Assembly: GCA_947852905.1 (NCBI GenBank)
Contig: CANTVF010000002.1
Coordinates: forward strand, 62,001 to 126,000
Length of the DNA stretch: 64,000 bases
Origin: an uncultured Tidjanibacter sp.
GTDB taxonomy: Bacteria > Bacteroidota > Bacteroidia > Bacteroidales > Rikenellaceae
Direction: 5' to 3'
The position numbers and the translations under genes are program-made. This document shows positions 18,088 through 26,604 of the stretch, piece by piece (position 1 is the first letter of the stretch; every line of letters starts with the position of its first letter). A model generated the notes under the pieces. The model saw only the letters and a list, made by a program, of their open reading frames with translations. It had not been told where the DNA came from and ran no database searches.

Positions 18088-20619
18088 ATGAAAACCCGCA
18101 ATGCGATGAATCTGCAAGGGAAACACGACACGACGCTCCCGCGGACGGCCAAATGTCCCCGGTGGGTACCCTATGTGGTTGCGCCGGTTATATTCCTGCT
18201 GGCCTCCATACTATACTTCGCCCCGCAACTGTCAGGCGAAAAACTCTACATGCACGACGTCACCCAATACATCGGCGCAAGTGCAGATATAGAACGCCAC
18301 GTAGAACGTTACGGCGAAGACCCGCAATGGACGGGCAATTCGTTCAGCGGCATGCCGTCCTACATGATAGACTTCAAAGTTCCCTCATGGATCATACGCC
18401 ATGCGTCCAAACTGCCTGTGCACCTGCTCGGCGAGCCGGCGATACTGATATTCACGGCCATGCTGTGTTTCTGGCTCATGACGCTGCTGTGGGGAGTCAA
18501 TCCGTGGATAGGAATAATACCGTCTCTGGCTTACGGCTTTTCGACTTATACCATACTCATAATAGGAGCCGGCCACATATCCAAAGTATGGGCGTTGGCC
18601 TATATTCCGCTTCTTATAGGCGCCATAGTATACACCTACCGCGGCCGACGGCTATGGTTCGGAGCATCGCTCGCGGCACTGGCCGCATCGCTGGAAATAT
18701 CGGCCAACCACCCGCAGATAACGTATTATTTTCTGCTTGTAATCATCGCTTTAGTAATAAACGAATTCGTATCCGCATACAAGGATAAGGTTCTACGGCG
18801 ATTCTGGAAAGCCACCGGAGCGCTGGCCATAGCCGCCGTTCTGGCCGTAGGTTCTAATTTCGCACCGCTCTATTTCACGGCTCAACACACCGCAGATACG
18901 ACACGAGGAGGATCCGAGCTGACCTCGGCCGCCGGGACGGACAACCGCGGTCTCGACCTCGAATACGCCACGGCATGGAGCTACGGACGCACCGAAAGCC
19001 TCAACATGTTCATCCCCAACCTTAAGGGAGGATCGTCGGCACAACAGTTCTCCTCGGACGGCCCCGTAGCCGATGTCCTGAAGAATTTCGGTGCACGGCC
19101 TTCCGACCTGCCGCTAGGTACATACTGGGGCGACCAACCCGGAACGGCCGGACCCACATACATAGGTGCCGTCATGATATTCCTCGCCGTGCTCGGACTT
19201 TTCCTGCTCGAAGGGCGCAAGAAGTGGTGGCTGCTGGCTGTCAGCATATTCGCATTGCTACTGTCATGGGGTAACAACCTTATGTGGTTTACCGAACTGT
19301 GCTTCGACTTTCTGCCGGGATACAACAAGTTCCGCGCCGTATCCACGGCGCTCGTAATAGTGCAGTGGAGCCTTCCGGTACTCGCCTGCCTGATACTCTC
19401 CGAACTGTGGAAAGGCAACGTATCAAAACCTGAGTTGAAGCGGGGACTGACTTGGTCGGTAGGCATCACGGGCGGCATAGCGCTCATATTCGCGCTCTTC
19501 GGAACCAAAATGTTCGGATTCGAATCCGGCAGCGATTACGATCTTCTGTACAACATAGCCTATCACTCAGGTTTCAACGAAGCCGGGGCACGCCAGTTCG
19601 CCGACTACGTACTCGATGCCATGGGTGCCGAAAGGGCACGCATGCTGCGCATGGACGCATGGCGTTCGCTTCTGTTCGTACTTGTTTCTGCCGGATTGGT
19701 ATGGCTTCTCGCAACCGGCAAGATCAAACGCGGAGTATTCGCCGCCGCACTCGCCATTCTCGTATGTATAGATCTCGTCCCGGTAGACATGCGCTATCTC
19801 TCCTACGACGATTTCGTGCCGGCCAACCGTACGAAAATATACCCGACCGAAGCCGACGAGGTCATACTCCGAGACACGACGCCGGGTTACCGCGTAGCCA
19901 ATCTGTCACTCAACCTGTTCAGCGACGCCACGACGTCATACTTCCACCGCTCCGTCGGCGGATACCACGGCGCCAAGCTGCAACGCTATCAGGACCTTAT
20001 AGACAGACATCTGGGCACGATGAATCTCGAGGTCTACGACATGCTCAACACCAAATACTTCATCGTACCGGAAGAGAGCGGGCGCCTCGCCGTAGAACAG
20101 AACGACGAAGCCAACGGCACGGCATGGTTCGTGAGTGAAGTCGTGCCGGTCTCCACCCCCGACGAAGAAATCGGAGCTCTCGATACGATAGACACGAAAA
20201 AACTGGCCGTAACCGACCGCAGATTCTACGACGAACTCTCCGTATACGGCACCGCTGACAGCACGGCTACCATAACGCTCGAAGACTACAAGGTCAACCA
20301 CCTGACATACGGATACGAATCCGCATCGGACGCGGTGGCCGTATTTTCGGAAATATATTATGACAAGGGGTGGAAAGCCTACATAGACGGTGTCGAAGCA
20401 CCCTATTTCCGTGCCGACTACGTGCTGAGGGCCATGCAGCTTCCCGCAGGACGACATACCGTGGAATTCGTATTCCGCGCCCCTCATTTCAAGGAGGCGT
20501 CGGCCGTAACGCTCGTTTGCTCGCTCGCGATCATTGCGGCATTCGTAGTCACGGCGACAATGGCCTTAATCGAAGAACGACGCAAACGGAAAACGGAAAA
20601 CAGGTCGCATACACGATAA
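18088..20619 (+). CDS. YfhO-family polytopic membrane protein
   Basis: An 843-residue protein with many hydrophobic helices spread over residues of about 25-560 and a large soluble C-terminal part (about 570-810), then a final helix (about 812-835). This is the shape of the YfhO (PF09586) family, which resembles GT-C glycosyltransferases. The first loop has the conserved MHDVTQYIGASADIERH and the acidic EDPQWTGNSFSGMPSYM. In Gram-positives YfhO has been linked to glycosylation of cell-wall polymers; the Bacteroidetes role is not established to my knowledge. The start is taken at the ATG at 18088. A TTG at 18079 would overlap the promoter-like element. The next gene, ftsX, is 36 bases downstream on the same strand. 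Confidence 0.85.
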   Translation: MKTRNAMNLQGKHDTTLPRTAKCPRWVPYVVAPVIFLLASILYFAPQLSGEKLYMHDVTQYIGASADIERHVERYGEDPQWTGNSFSGMPSYMIDFKVPSWIIRHASKLPVHLLGEPAILIFTAMLCFWLMTLLWGVNPWIGIIPSLAYGFSTYTILIIGAGHISKVWALAYIPLLIGAIVYTYRGRRLWFGASLAALAASLEISANHPQITYYFLLVIIALVINEFVSAYKDKVLRRFWKATGALAIAAVLAVGSNFAPLYFTAQHTADTTRGGSELTSAAGTDNRGLDLEYATAWSYGRTESLNMFIPNLKGGSSAQQFSSDGPVADVLKNFGARPSDLPLGTYWGDQPGTAGPTYIGAVMIFLAVLGLFLLEGRKKWWLLAVSIFALLLSWGNNLMWFTELCFDFLPGYNKFRAVSTALVIVQWSLPVLACLILSELWKGNVSKPELKRGLTWSVGITGGIALIFALFGTKMFGFESGSDYDLLYNIAYHSGFNEAGARQFADYVLDAMGAERARMLRMDAWRSLLFVLVSAGLVWLLATGKIKRGVFAAALAILVCIDLVPVDMRYLSYDDFVPANRTKIYPTEADEVILRDTTPGYRVANLSLNLFSDATTSYFHRSVGGYHGAKLQRYQDLIDRHLGTMNLEVYDMLNTKYFIVPEESGRLAVEQNDEANGTAWFVSEVVPVSTPDEEIGALDTIDTKKLAVTDRRFYDELSVYGTADSTATITLEDYKVNHLTYGYESASDAVAVFSEIYYDKGWKAYIDGVEAPYFRADYVLRAMQLPAGRHTVEFVFRAPHFKEASAVTLVCSLAIIAAFVVTATMALIEERRKRKTENRSHTR

Positions 20620-20655
20620 ACAACGTAACCGAACTAAAAGAGATATAGCACGAAT

Positions 20656-21540
20656 ATGGCTAAAGCGGAAAATACCAAAAGCCTGAAAAGGAAAGTACGC
20701 AACTCGTACATCATATCGACCATAAGTATCGCGCTCGTACTGTTTCTGCTGGGCAGCGTGGGCTATCTTATATTCAACGCGGTGAGAGCGACAGACCTGA
20801 TGAAGGAAAATGTCGCCATACACCTGATGATAAAGGACGGTACCTCGCCGGAAAGAGTAGTCGAAATAGGCAAGACGCTCGAACAGCACGAAGCCGTCAA
20901 GGAGGTTAAATTCGTCCCGAAGGACGTCGCCGCAGAAAACTTCAAGGAACAGATAGGCAGCGATTTCGTCGAATTCCTCGCATTCAATCCCCTTCCAGAC
21001 TCCTACGAAGTGAAACTGCATTCGCAGTTTTCCGAGAAGGACTACGTCAGGGCGTTCGAGAAGGAAGCCTCGCAATGGGACGGCATAGAAGAGGTCGTAT
21101 ACCAGAAAGCCGTCGTAGACCAGATCGGCTCGAACATCAACAAATTCAATCTCGTTCTGCTTCTCTTCGGCGGCGCGCTGCTGATCATAGCGCTCATACT
21201 GCTCAACAACACCATAAGGCTAACGATATACTCCAAACGTTATCTTATCAATACGATGAAACTCGTCGGCGCATCCAAATGGTTCATCATGAAACCGTTT
21301 CTCGCACGCAGCATACTTCACGGAATCTATGCATGGATCATAGCCGCCATAATGTTCCTCGCTCTGGTGGCCGGACTCGGCGAAGGCCTCCCGGAAGTGA
21401 CGCTGCTGGCCGAAAGCCGTCCGGTATACTACGTCCTGTGCGGCATGCTGTTGCTCGGCATACTCATATCGGCGCTGTTCACCGTATTCGCCGTCAACAA
21501 GTTCGTCAAGATGAATTCAACGAAAATAAACCTTTACTAA
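20656..21540 (+). CDS. ftsX: Cell-division protein FtsX
   Basis: FtsX is the membrane half of the FtsEX complex, which activates peptidoglycan hydrolases at the septum. The 294-residue protein has a cytosolic N-terminal segment, a first helix (about 20-42), an extracytoplasmic domain (about 50-165) and three more helices (about 170-195, 222-248, 262-285), the standard FtsX layout. The segment LINTMKLVGASKWFIMKPF between helices 2 and 3 is the conserved cytosolic loop that contacts FtsE. No ftsE gene is next to it, as is common in Bacteroidetes where ftsX stands with DUF3098 and uppP. It is followed after 12 bases by the DUF3098 gene. Confidence 0.95.
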   Translation: MAKAENTKSLKRKVRNSYIISTISIALVLFLLGSVGYLIFNAVRATDLMKENVAIHLMIKDGTSPERVVEIGKTLEQHEAVKEVKFVPKDVAAENFKEQIGSDFVEFLAFNPLPDSYEVKLHSQFSEKDYVRAFEKEASQWDGIEEVVYQKAVVDQIGSNINKFNLVLLLFGGALLIIALILLNNTIRLTIYSKRYLINTMKLVGASKWFIMKPFLARSILHGIYAWIIAAIMFLALVAGLGEGLPEVTLLAESRPVYYVLCGMLLLGILISALFTVFAVNKFVKMNSTKINLY

Positions 21541-21552
21541 TACCATAACGAA

Positions 21553-21840
21553 ATGGCTGCAAAGGCAAACAAATCCGTACACAACGGTCGGCGGAACGAT
21601 TCGACTCTCGCCGAAAACGACGACAAAATGGCGCTCGGCCATAAAAACTACATATACATGCTCGTCGGACTCGGATTGCTGCTTCTCGGCTTCGCCCTGA
21701 TGAGCGGAGGCGGCAGCAAAGATCCGAACGTATTCGACTATTCCATGTTTAGTTTCAGGCGCATAACGCTCGCACCGATAATCGTTCTCGCCGGATTCGG
21801 GCTGGAAATATTCGCCATAATGAAACGTTTCAGGAAATAA
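21553..21840 (+). CDS. DUF3098 small membrane protein
   Basis: A 95-residue protein with a polar N-terminus, one helix (about 36-52), a short loop SGGGSKDPNVFDYSMFSFRR and a second helix (about 70-88). This pattern is DUF3098, a Bacteroidetes family found between ftsX and uppP in many genomes. The conserved neighbourhood suggests a role in cell division or cell-wall lipid cycling, but that is inference. The gene lies 12 bases after ftsX, so the two are almost certainly cotranscribed. Confidence 0.85.
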   Translation: MAAKANKSVHNGRRNDSTLAENDDKMALGHKNYIYMLVGLGLLLLGFALMSGGGSKDPNVFDYSMFSFRRITLAPIIVLAGFGLEIFAIMKRFRK

Positions 21841-21992
21841 CCGCCAGACACGAATGCCGAACGCACATCGTGTGCGCAATGTCTGCATCTTCCGTACCTT
21901 ACGGCGGCAATGCAGTCATGCGGAACAGGTCAAGCGACAAAAACACAATACAGCACAAACGATAAATTCAGTTTCACGTCTCAGATATTATC

Positions 21993-22781
21993 ATGTCGAT
22001 TCTGGAATCAATAATTCTCGGTATCATACAGGGACTGACCGAATTTCTGCCGGTCAGCAGCAGCGGCCACCTCGAAATAGCCAACGCCTTGTTCGGCATC
22101 GAAGCCGAAAGCAACCTTCAATTCACGATGGCCGTACACGCGGCTACGGTACTCAGCACCATTACCGTATTTTTCCGTGAAATAGTACGCCTCTTCAAAG
22201 GATTGTTCAAGTTCCGCATGAACGACGAAACGATATACATAATCAACATCGTCATCTCCATGCTGCCCATAGCATTCATGGGACTGTTCTTTCAGGACAA
22301 GATCGAAGCCCTGTTCACGAGCAACATGATACTCGTCGGCTCCATGCTCATCGTCACGTCGGGCCTGCTGACGTTCGCAGCCAAAGCCAAACCGCGCGAC
22401 GGCAAGATAACGCCCAAGAACGCCTTTATAATAGGTATAGCACAGGCATTCGCCGCACTGCCCGGCCTGTCACGTTCCGGAGCGACCATTTCCACCGGTC
22501 TGTTGCTCGGAGTGAAAAGAAGCGAGGTATCGAAGTTCTCGTTCCTCATGGTACTCGTCCCGATCATAGGCATGAATCTGCTCGAACTCATCGGCGCAGA
22601 CTTCGCGGCAAGCAGCATCGGCACATGGCAACTGATCTGCGGATTCGCGGCCGCCTACCTTACCGGCACGTTCGCCTGTCGTCTGATGATAAATATCGTC
22701 AACAAGGGCAAACTGACATGGTTTGCGGTATACTGTGCCATAGTAGGCGCCATAGCACTCGGCTTCGGAATCTTCAAATAA
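21993..22781 (+). CDS. uppP: Undecaprenyl-diphosphatase UppP (BacA)
   Basis: UppP removes a phosphate from undecaprenyl diphosphate to regenerate the lipid carrier for peptidoglycan and polysaccharide export, and overexpression gives bacitracin resistance. The 262-residue membrane protein has the two family motifs: QGLTEFLPVSSSGH (residues 13-26) with the catalytic glutamate and histidine, and PGLSRSGATI near 160-170. About eight hydrophobic segments follow the expected spacing. It lies about 150 bases after DUF3098 in the ftsX-DUF3098-uppP-truB-queA order that is frequent in the phylum. Confidence 0.96.
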   Translation: MSILESIILGIIQGLTEFLPVSSSGHLEIANALFGIEAESNLQFTMAVHAATVLSTITVFFREIVRLFKGLFKFRMNDETIYIINIVISMLPIAFMGLFFQDKIEALFTSNMILVGSMLIVTSGLLTFAAKAKPRDGKITPKNAFIIGIAQAFAALPGLSRSGATISTGLLLGVKRSEVSKFSFLMVLVPIIGMNLLELIGADFAASSIGTWQLICGFAAAYLTGTFACRLMINIVNKGKLTWFAVYCAIVGAIALGFGIFK

Positions 22782-22886
22782 CATCGCGTACCGACAAAAG
22801 CCCCATGACACAGACCGTATCGCCCGACGGCGCCACGTCAATCATGCAGTGAGGCTGCGAATCAGGTATGCCATAAACATCCATAC

Positions 22887-23579
22887 GTGACTTTTTCCAA
22901 AGACCTCGACTTCAAGGAAGGCTACGTCCTCGTAGTGGACAAGCCCCTCGGCTGGACGTCCACCGACGTCGTCCGCAAAATAAAATTCATGCTTCGTCGC
23001 AACGGCCACAAAAACCTGAAAGTAGGCCATGCCGGAACGCTCGATCCGTTGGCAACCGGCGTACTCATCGTTTGCCTCGGCCGCGCCACCAAACAGGTGG
23101 AAACTTTGCAGGCCGAACGCAAGGAGTACATAGCCAGCGTAAGACTGGGGGCGACGACGCCGAGTTTCGACCTCGAACACGAAATAGACGCCACATATCC
23201 GTGGGAACACATAACCCGCACCGAGCTGGAAACCGTCCTCGCCTCGCTATGCGGAGAAAGGCTCCAGATGCCTCCGCTATATTCGGCTAAAAAGATAGAC
23301 GGACAGAGAGCTTACGAATACGCACGCGAGGGAGAAGAGGTGAAACTGCGCGCGTCGCTCATCAACATATACGGCATCGAACTGCTCGAATACAACCTCC
23401 CGGACATAACCATACGCGTCGAATGCAGCAAGGGTACCTATATCCGTTCCCTCGCCCGCGAAATAGGCGTAGCGCTCGGCAGCGGCGCCCACCTGACATC
23501 GTTGCGGCGTACCCGAAGCGGCGACTTCACCGTAAAGGACAGCTATACGATGGAACAGGTGGCCGCTATACTCAAATGA
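22887..23579 (+). CDS. truB: tRNA pseudouridine-55 synthase TruB
   Basis: TruB makes the pseudouridine of the T loop in tRNAs. The 230-residue protein has [18 protein letters not shown] at its start, then the catalytic [15 protein letters not shown] with the nucleophilic aspartate, [19 protein letters not shown], and [15 protein letters not shown]. These cover all core motifs. The frame starts with GTG at 22887 (VTFSKDL); no in-frame ATG upstream is compatible, since the nearby ATG at 22868 is out of frame. Length is short but normal for the Bacteroidetes type, which lacks a PUA domain. Confidence 0.95.
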   Translation: MTFSKDLDFKEGYVLVVDKPLGWTSTDVVRKIKFMLRRNGHKNLKVGHAGTLDPLATGVLIVCLGRATKQVETLQAERKEYIASVRLGATTPSFDLEHEIDATYPWEHITRTELETVLASLCGERLQMPPLYSAKKIDGQRAYEYAREGEEVKLRASLINIYGIELLEYNLPDITIRVECSKGTYIRSLAREIGVALGSGAHLTSLRRTRSGDFTVKDSYTMEQVAAILK

Positions 23580-24119
23580 CGACGCGTCAGACCATAACGG
23601 ACGGAAAGCTGTACATCTTCCGTATCTAATACACCCTAACGACCGATACGAACACGCTACCCGTCTCCGATACCTGCTGCAAAATACCGAATCCACTCTC
23701 TATACGTTTCCCGGTGAAAGGAGAGTGCCGCAGACACCGAAATTTCCCGACGACAGCACTCTTGCCAACAGGTACAATGCAGCCATACGGACTTATGCAA
23801 TAGCTACCGCATTTATTCCGTTGATATAATATGACGCCATAAATCCGGACAACCGCATCCGTCTTACGGAATCGCCCGTCCGGACGGTGCGTATCCGCCC
23901 GTAAAAATTCGCCCTCGCCTGCAAAGCGGCACTCGTTTTCCGGGCATGCGATTTTTTTACTGGAAAAATGAAACAAAATCATTTTTTTCCCGTATTGTAT
24001 TTACTTGTATGTTTCGCTGCAAAACGCACATACACCCAACCATTTGAATACAAGAAACATATAAATAAACTTATGCTGCGGTGACGCGCCTCGGCATTAA
24101 CCTCCCAGACTAAGGAAAG
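23580..24119. other. Intergenic region upstream of queA
   Basis: About 540 bases. A 118-codon minus-strand frame (23626-23982) has no recognisable domain and unusual cysteine spacing, so I do not call it. A near-match promoter (TATGTTTC at 24008-24015, T-run at the -33 spacing) precedes queA. Confidence 0.5.
24008..24015 (+). promoter_or_regulatory. Probable -7 element of the queA promoter
   Basis: TATGTTTC matches TAnnTTTG at 7 of 8 positions, with a run of T residues about 20 bases upstream. The queA leader would be about 100 bases. Confidence 0.4.
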
Positions 24120-25169
24120 ATGAAACTTTCTCAGTACAACTACAACTTTTCGCCCGACTTGCTGGCGAAATATCCTGTCGAGAACAGGGACGAATCGCGC
24201 CTGATGATCGTAAACAGAAAAACAGGCAAGATAGAGCACAAGATTTTCAAGGACATAATCAACTACTTCGACGAAAAGGATGTCCTTATCTTCAACAACA
24301 CCAAGGTATTTCCTGCCCGCCTTTACGGTAACAAGGAAAAGACCGGCGCAGAGATAGAGATTTTCCTGCTCCGCGAACTCAACAAGGAACTTCGCCTGTG
24401 GGACGTACTGGTTGATCCCGCCCGCAAGATCCGCATAGGCAACAAACTCTATTTCGGCGACGACGACCTTCTCGTTGCCGAAGTGATAGACAACACCACT
24501 TCGCGCGGCCGCACGCTGCGTTTCCTTTTCGACGGCAGTTACGAAGAGTTCCGCGCCGAACTCTACAAACTCGGCGAAACCCCGCTTCCGCGCTGGATAC
24601 GCGACAAGGTCGAACCGATAGACGCCGAGAGATACCAGACCATATTCGCCACCGAAGAGGGTGCCGTAGCCGCACCCACTGCCGGCCTTCATTTCAGCAA
24701 ACACCTGATGAAAAGGCTCGAAATAAAAGGCATCGATACGGTAATGATAACGCTCCACGTCGGTCTGGGCAATTTCCGCACCGTAGACGTGGAAGACCTC
24801 ACGAAGCACAAGATGGACTCCGAGCAGATGCGCATATCGGAAGAAGCCGCAGAGAGGGTCAACCGGGCCAAACGGAGCGGGCACCGCGTATGCGCGGTGG
24901 GCACGACCGTACAGCGTGCCATAGAGAGCAGCGTCTCCACCAACGGAATGCTCAAGCCTTGCGAAGGGTGGACCAATAAGTTCATCTTCTGCCCATACGA
25001 CTTCAGCGTAGCCGATTCCATGGTTTCCAATTTCCACCTTCCGTGTTCCACACAGCTTATGCTCGTAGCGGCATTCGGCGGTTACGAAACCGTAATGAAC
25101 GCCTACAAGGTAGCCATAGAGGAGAAATACAGATTCGGGACATACGGCGACGCCATGCTGATACTGTAA
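24120..25169 (+). CDS. queA: S-adenosylmethionine:tRNA ribosyltransferase-isomerase QueA
   Basis: QueA transfers and rearranges the ribosyl part of S-adenosylmethionine onto preQ1 in tRNA to form epoxyqueuosine. The 349-residue protein carries the expected segments in order: [38 protein letters not shown], a central beta domain, [44 protein letters not shown] and [10 protein letters not shown]-like [16 protein letters not shown]. Length is normal. It has its own leader and a strong terminator. No other queuosine genes are next to it. Confidence 0.97.
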   Translation: MKLSQYNYNFSPDLLAKYPVENRDESRLMIVNRKTGKIEHKIFKDIINYFDEKDVLIFNNTKVFPARLYGNKEKTGAEIEIFLLRELNKELRLWDVLVDPARKIRIGNKLYFGDDDLLVAEVIDNTTSRGRTLRFLFDGSYEEFRAELYKLGETPLPRWIRDKVEPIDAERYQTIFATEEGAVAAPTAGLHFSKHLMKRLEIKGIDTVMITLHVGLGNFRTVDVEDLTKHKMDSEQMRISEEAAERVNRAKRSGHRVCAVGTTVQRAIESSVSTNGMLKPCEGWTNKFIFCPYDFSVADSMVSNFHLPCSTQLMLVAAFGGYETVMNAYKVAIEEKYRFGTYGDAMLIL

Positions 25170-25191
25170 CGTAACGCATCCGGCAACAAAT

Positions 25192-25237
25192 ATCCCAATG
25201 GGGTGTCATTTTTCGGCTGACACCCCATTGGGATTTC
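25192..25237 (+). terminator. Intrinsic terminator of queA
   Basis: A perfect 17-bp stem (25192-25208 with 25218-25234) around a 9-base loop, followed by TTTCTAT. It lies 23 bases past the queA stop. Confidence 0.9.
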
Positions 25238-25303
25238 TATACGTCGGCACCCTATCTTCCCGAAGACGGCCGCTACGAATATCCGTCCAGTTACCGATGA
25301 CAT

Positions 25304-25669
25304 GACAACAGGCCGATACGCCAAACAACACTAAGCCGCCTCCAGACTATATACAGGCACACACAACACCGAAAATGTTCTCATTGTTATTTCCATACCG
25401 GCACTCCTATCTGCATTCATGTAACCGTTAACCGGATATCGCCTGTTCAGACATCGGTGAAACGACAACAGGCCGATACGCCAAACAGCACGAAACCGCT
25501 CCGGACTATATACAAGCACACACAACACCGGAAATGTTCTCATTGTTATTTCCATACCGGCACTCTTCTCTGCATTCATGTAACCGTTAACCGGATATCA
25601 ACTGTTCCGACATCGGCGAAACGACAACAGGCCGATACGCCAAACAGCACGAAACCGCTCCGGACTATA
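25304..25669 (+). repeat. Tandem repeat of about 160 bp, 2.3 copies
   Basis: Units begin at 25304, 25464 and 25623, each opening with GACAACAGGCCGATACGCC. The first two units are 160 and 159 bases long and are nearly identical, differing at a scatter of positions. The third stops after about 47 bases. A weaker partial copy may precede the first. No frame stays natural through the units, so this is probably non-coding. It lies between the queA terminator and a second terminator at 25695. Confidence 0.9.
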
Positions 25670-25694
25670 ATGCAGGAACAGACAGGAACTCAAC

Positions 25695-25721
25695 CCGCCG
25701 GAAGTCCGGCGGCTGTTTTTT
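25695..25721 (+). terminator. Intrinsic terminator downstream of the tandem repeat
   Basis: CCGCCGG pairs with CCGGCGG around a 4-base loop and is followed by CTGTTTTTTATT. As queA already ends at 25192-25237, this hairpin should end a transcript that starts inside the 25240-25690 region. Confidence 0.8.
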
Positions 25722-25756
25722 ATTCCGATGCGACGGATTCCTACGGAAATAATTCG

Positions 25757-25764
25757 TACCTTTG
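25757..25764 (+). promoter_or_regulatory. -7 element of the GT5-DUF4270 operon
   Basis: TACCTTTG, an exact TAnnTTTG match, 27 bases before the ATG at 25792. Confidence 0.65.
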
Positions 25765-25791
25765 TAAATATCTTTTTAAGTTTTCGTTATA

Positions 25792-26604
25792 ATGGCAGGT
25801 TCCAGAATCTTATACGTTTGCCAGGAGATAACCCCATATCTTCCTCCCTCGGAGATTTCGTCCGAATGCCGCCTGCTGGCACAGGCAATGCAGGAAAAAG
25901 GTAACGAAATCAGGACATTCATGCCCCGTTACGGAGTGGTCAACGAAAGGCGCAACCAGCTCCACGAAGTCATCCGTCTCTCCGGAATGAACCTCATCAT
26001 AGACGACAACGACCACCAGCTAATCATAAAGGTGGCGTCCATACCTGCGGCAAGAGTCCAGATATACTTCATCGACAACGACGACTATTTCGCCCGCAAG
26101 GCGGTACTCACCGATCCGCAGACGGGCGACATGTTTCCCGACAACGACGAACGCGCCATATTTTTCGCCCGCGGGGTACTCGAAACCGTCCGCAAACTCA
26201 GATGGCAGCCGACCGTAGTGCACTGTCACGGCTGGTTCTCCTCCATCGTCCCCATATACTTGAAAAAAACTTTCGCCGACGATCCTCTGTTCCAGAATCT
26301 GAAAATAGTCGTATCGCTCTACGAAGACGGTTTCCCCGGCGAACTCGATGCCGGACTCCGCGCCAAACTGGAAAGCGAAGGAATCAAAGGCGCCGAAATA
26401 GATATTTTGGAACGTCCTTCATACGAAAATCTGATGAAGCTCGTTATTGATTACGCCGACGGTGTTGTCGTGCGCGATCCCAAAATTTCACAGGACACTA
26501 TCGCGACGCTCGCGAACGCCGGCAAGAAAATATTGCCATGGCAGCCGTCCGACGAAGCCGATTACCTTGACAACTATCATAAATTCTATGAGGAGTTACT
26601 CTAA
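25792..26604 (+). CDS. Half-length GT5 glycogen/starch synthase-like protein
   Basis: The 270-residue protein corresponds to the N-terminal Rossmann domain of GT5 glycogen synthases only. It begins RILYVCQEITPYLPPSEISS, shows RTFMPRYGVVNERRNQ and then PTVVHCHGWFSSIVPIYLK, which are typical of the family. The C-terminal half that binds the nucleotide sugar is absent, so full glycogen synthase activity is unlikely. Short GT5-like proteins of this type, next to a DUF4270 lipoprotein, recur in Bacteroidetes, which argues for a conserved separate function rather than truncation here. The stop codon overlaps the start of the next gene by 17 bases, pointing to translational coupling. Confidence 0.85.
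   Translation: MAGSRILYVCQEITPYLPPSEISSECRLLAQAMQEKGNEIRTFMPRYGVVNERRNQLHEVIRLSGMNLIIDDNDHQLIIKVASIPAARVQIYFIDNDDYFARKAVLTDPQTGDMFPDNDERAIFFARGVLETVRKLRWQPTVVHCHGWFSSIVPIYLKKTFADDPLFQNLKIVVSLYEDGFPGELDAGLRAKLESEGIKGAEIDILERPSYENLMKLVIDYADGVVVRDPKISQDTIATLANAGKKILPWQPSDEADYLDNYHKFYEELL

Noticed and set aside
24073-24119. preQ1 riboswitch ahead of queA
   Set aside because: The leader ends with GACTAAGGAAAG, which recalls the preQ1-I end, but I could not fit the loop and stem consensus, and queA is not a usual target.
25304-25669. CRISPR array
   Set aside because: The repeated unit is about 160 bases long with no short repeat and unique spacer pattern and no cas genes nearby.
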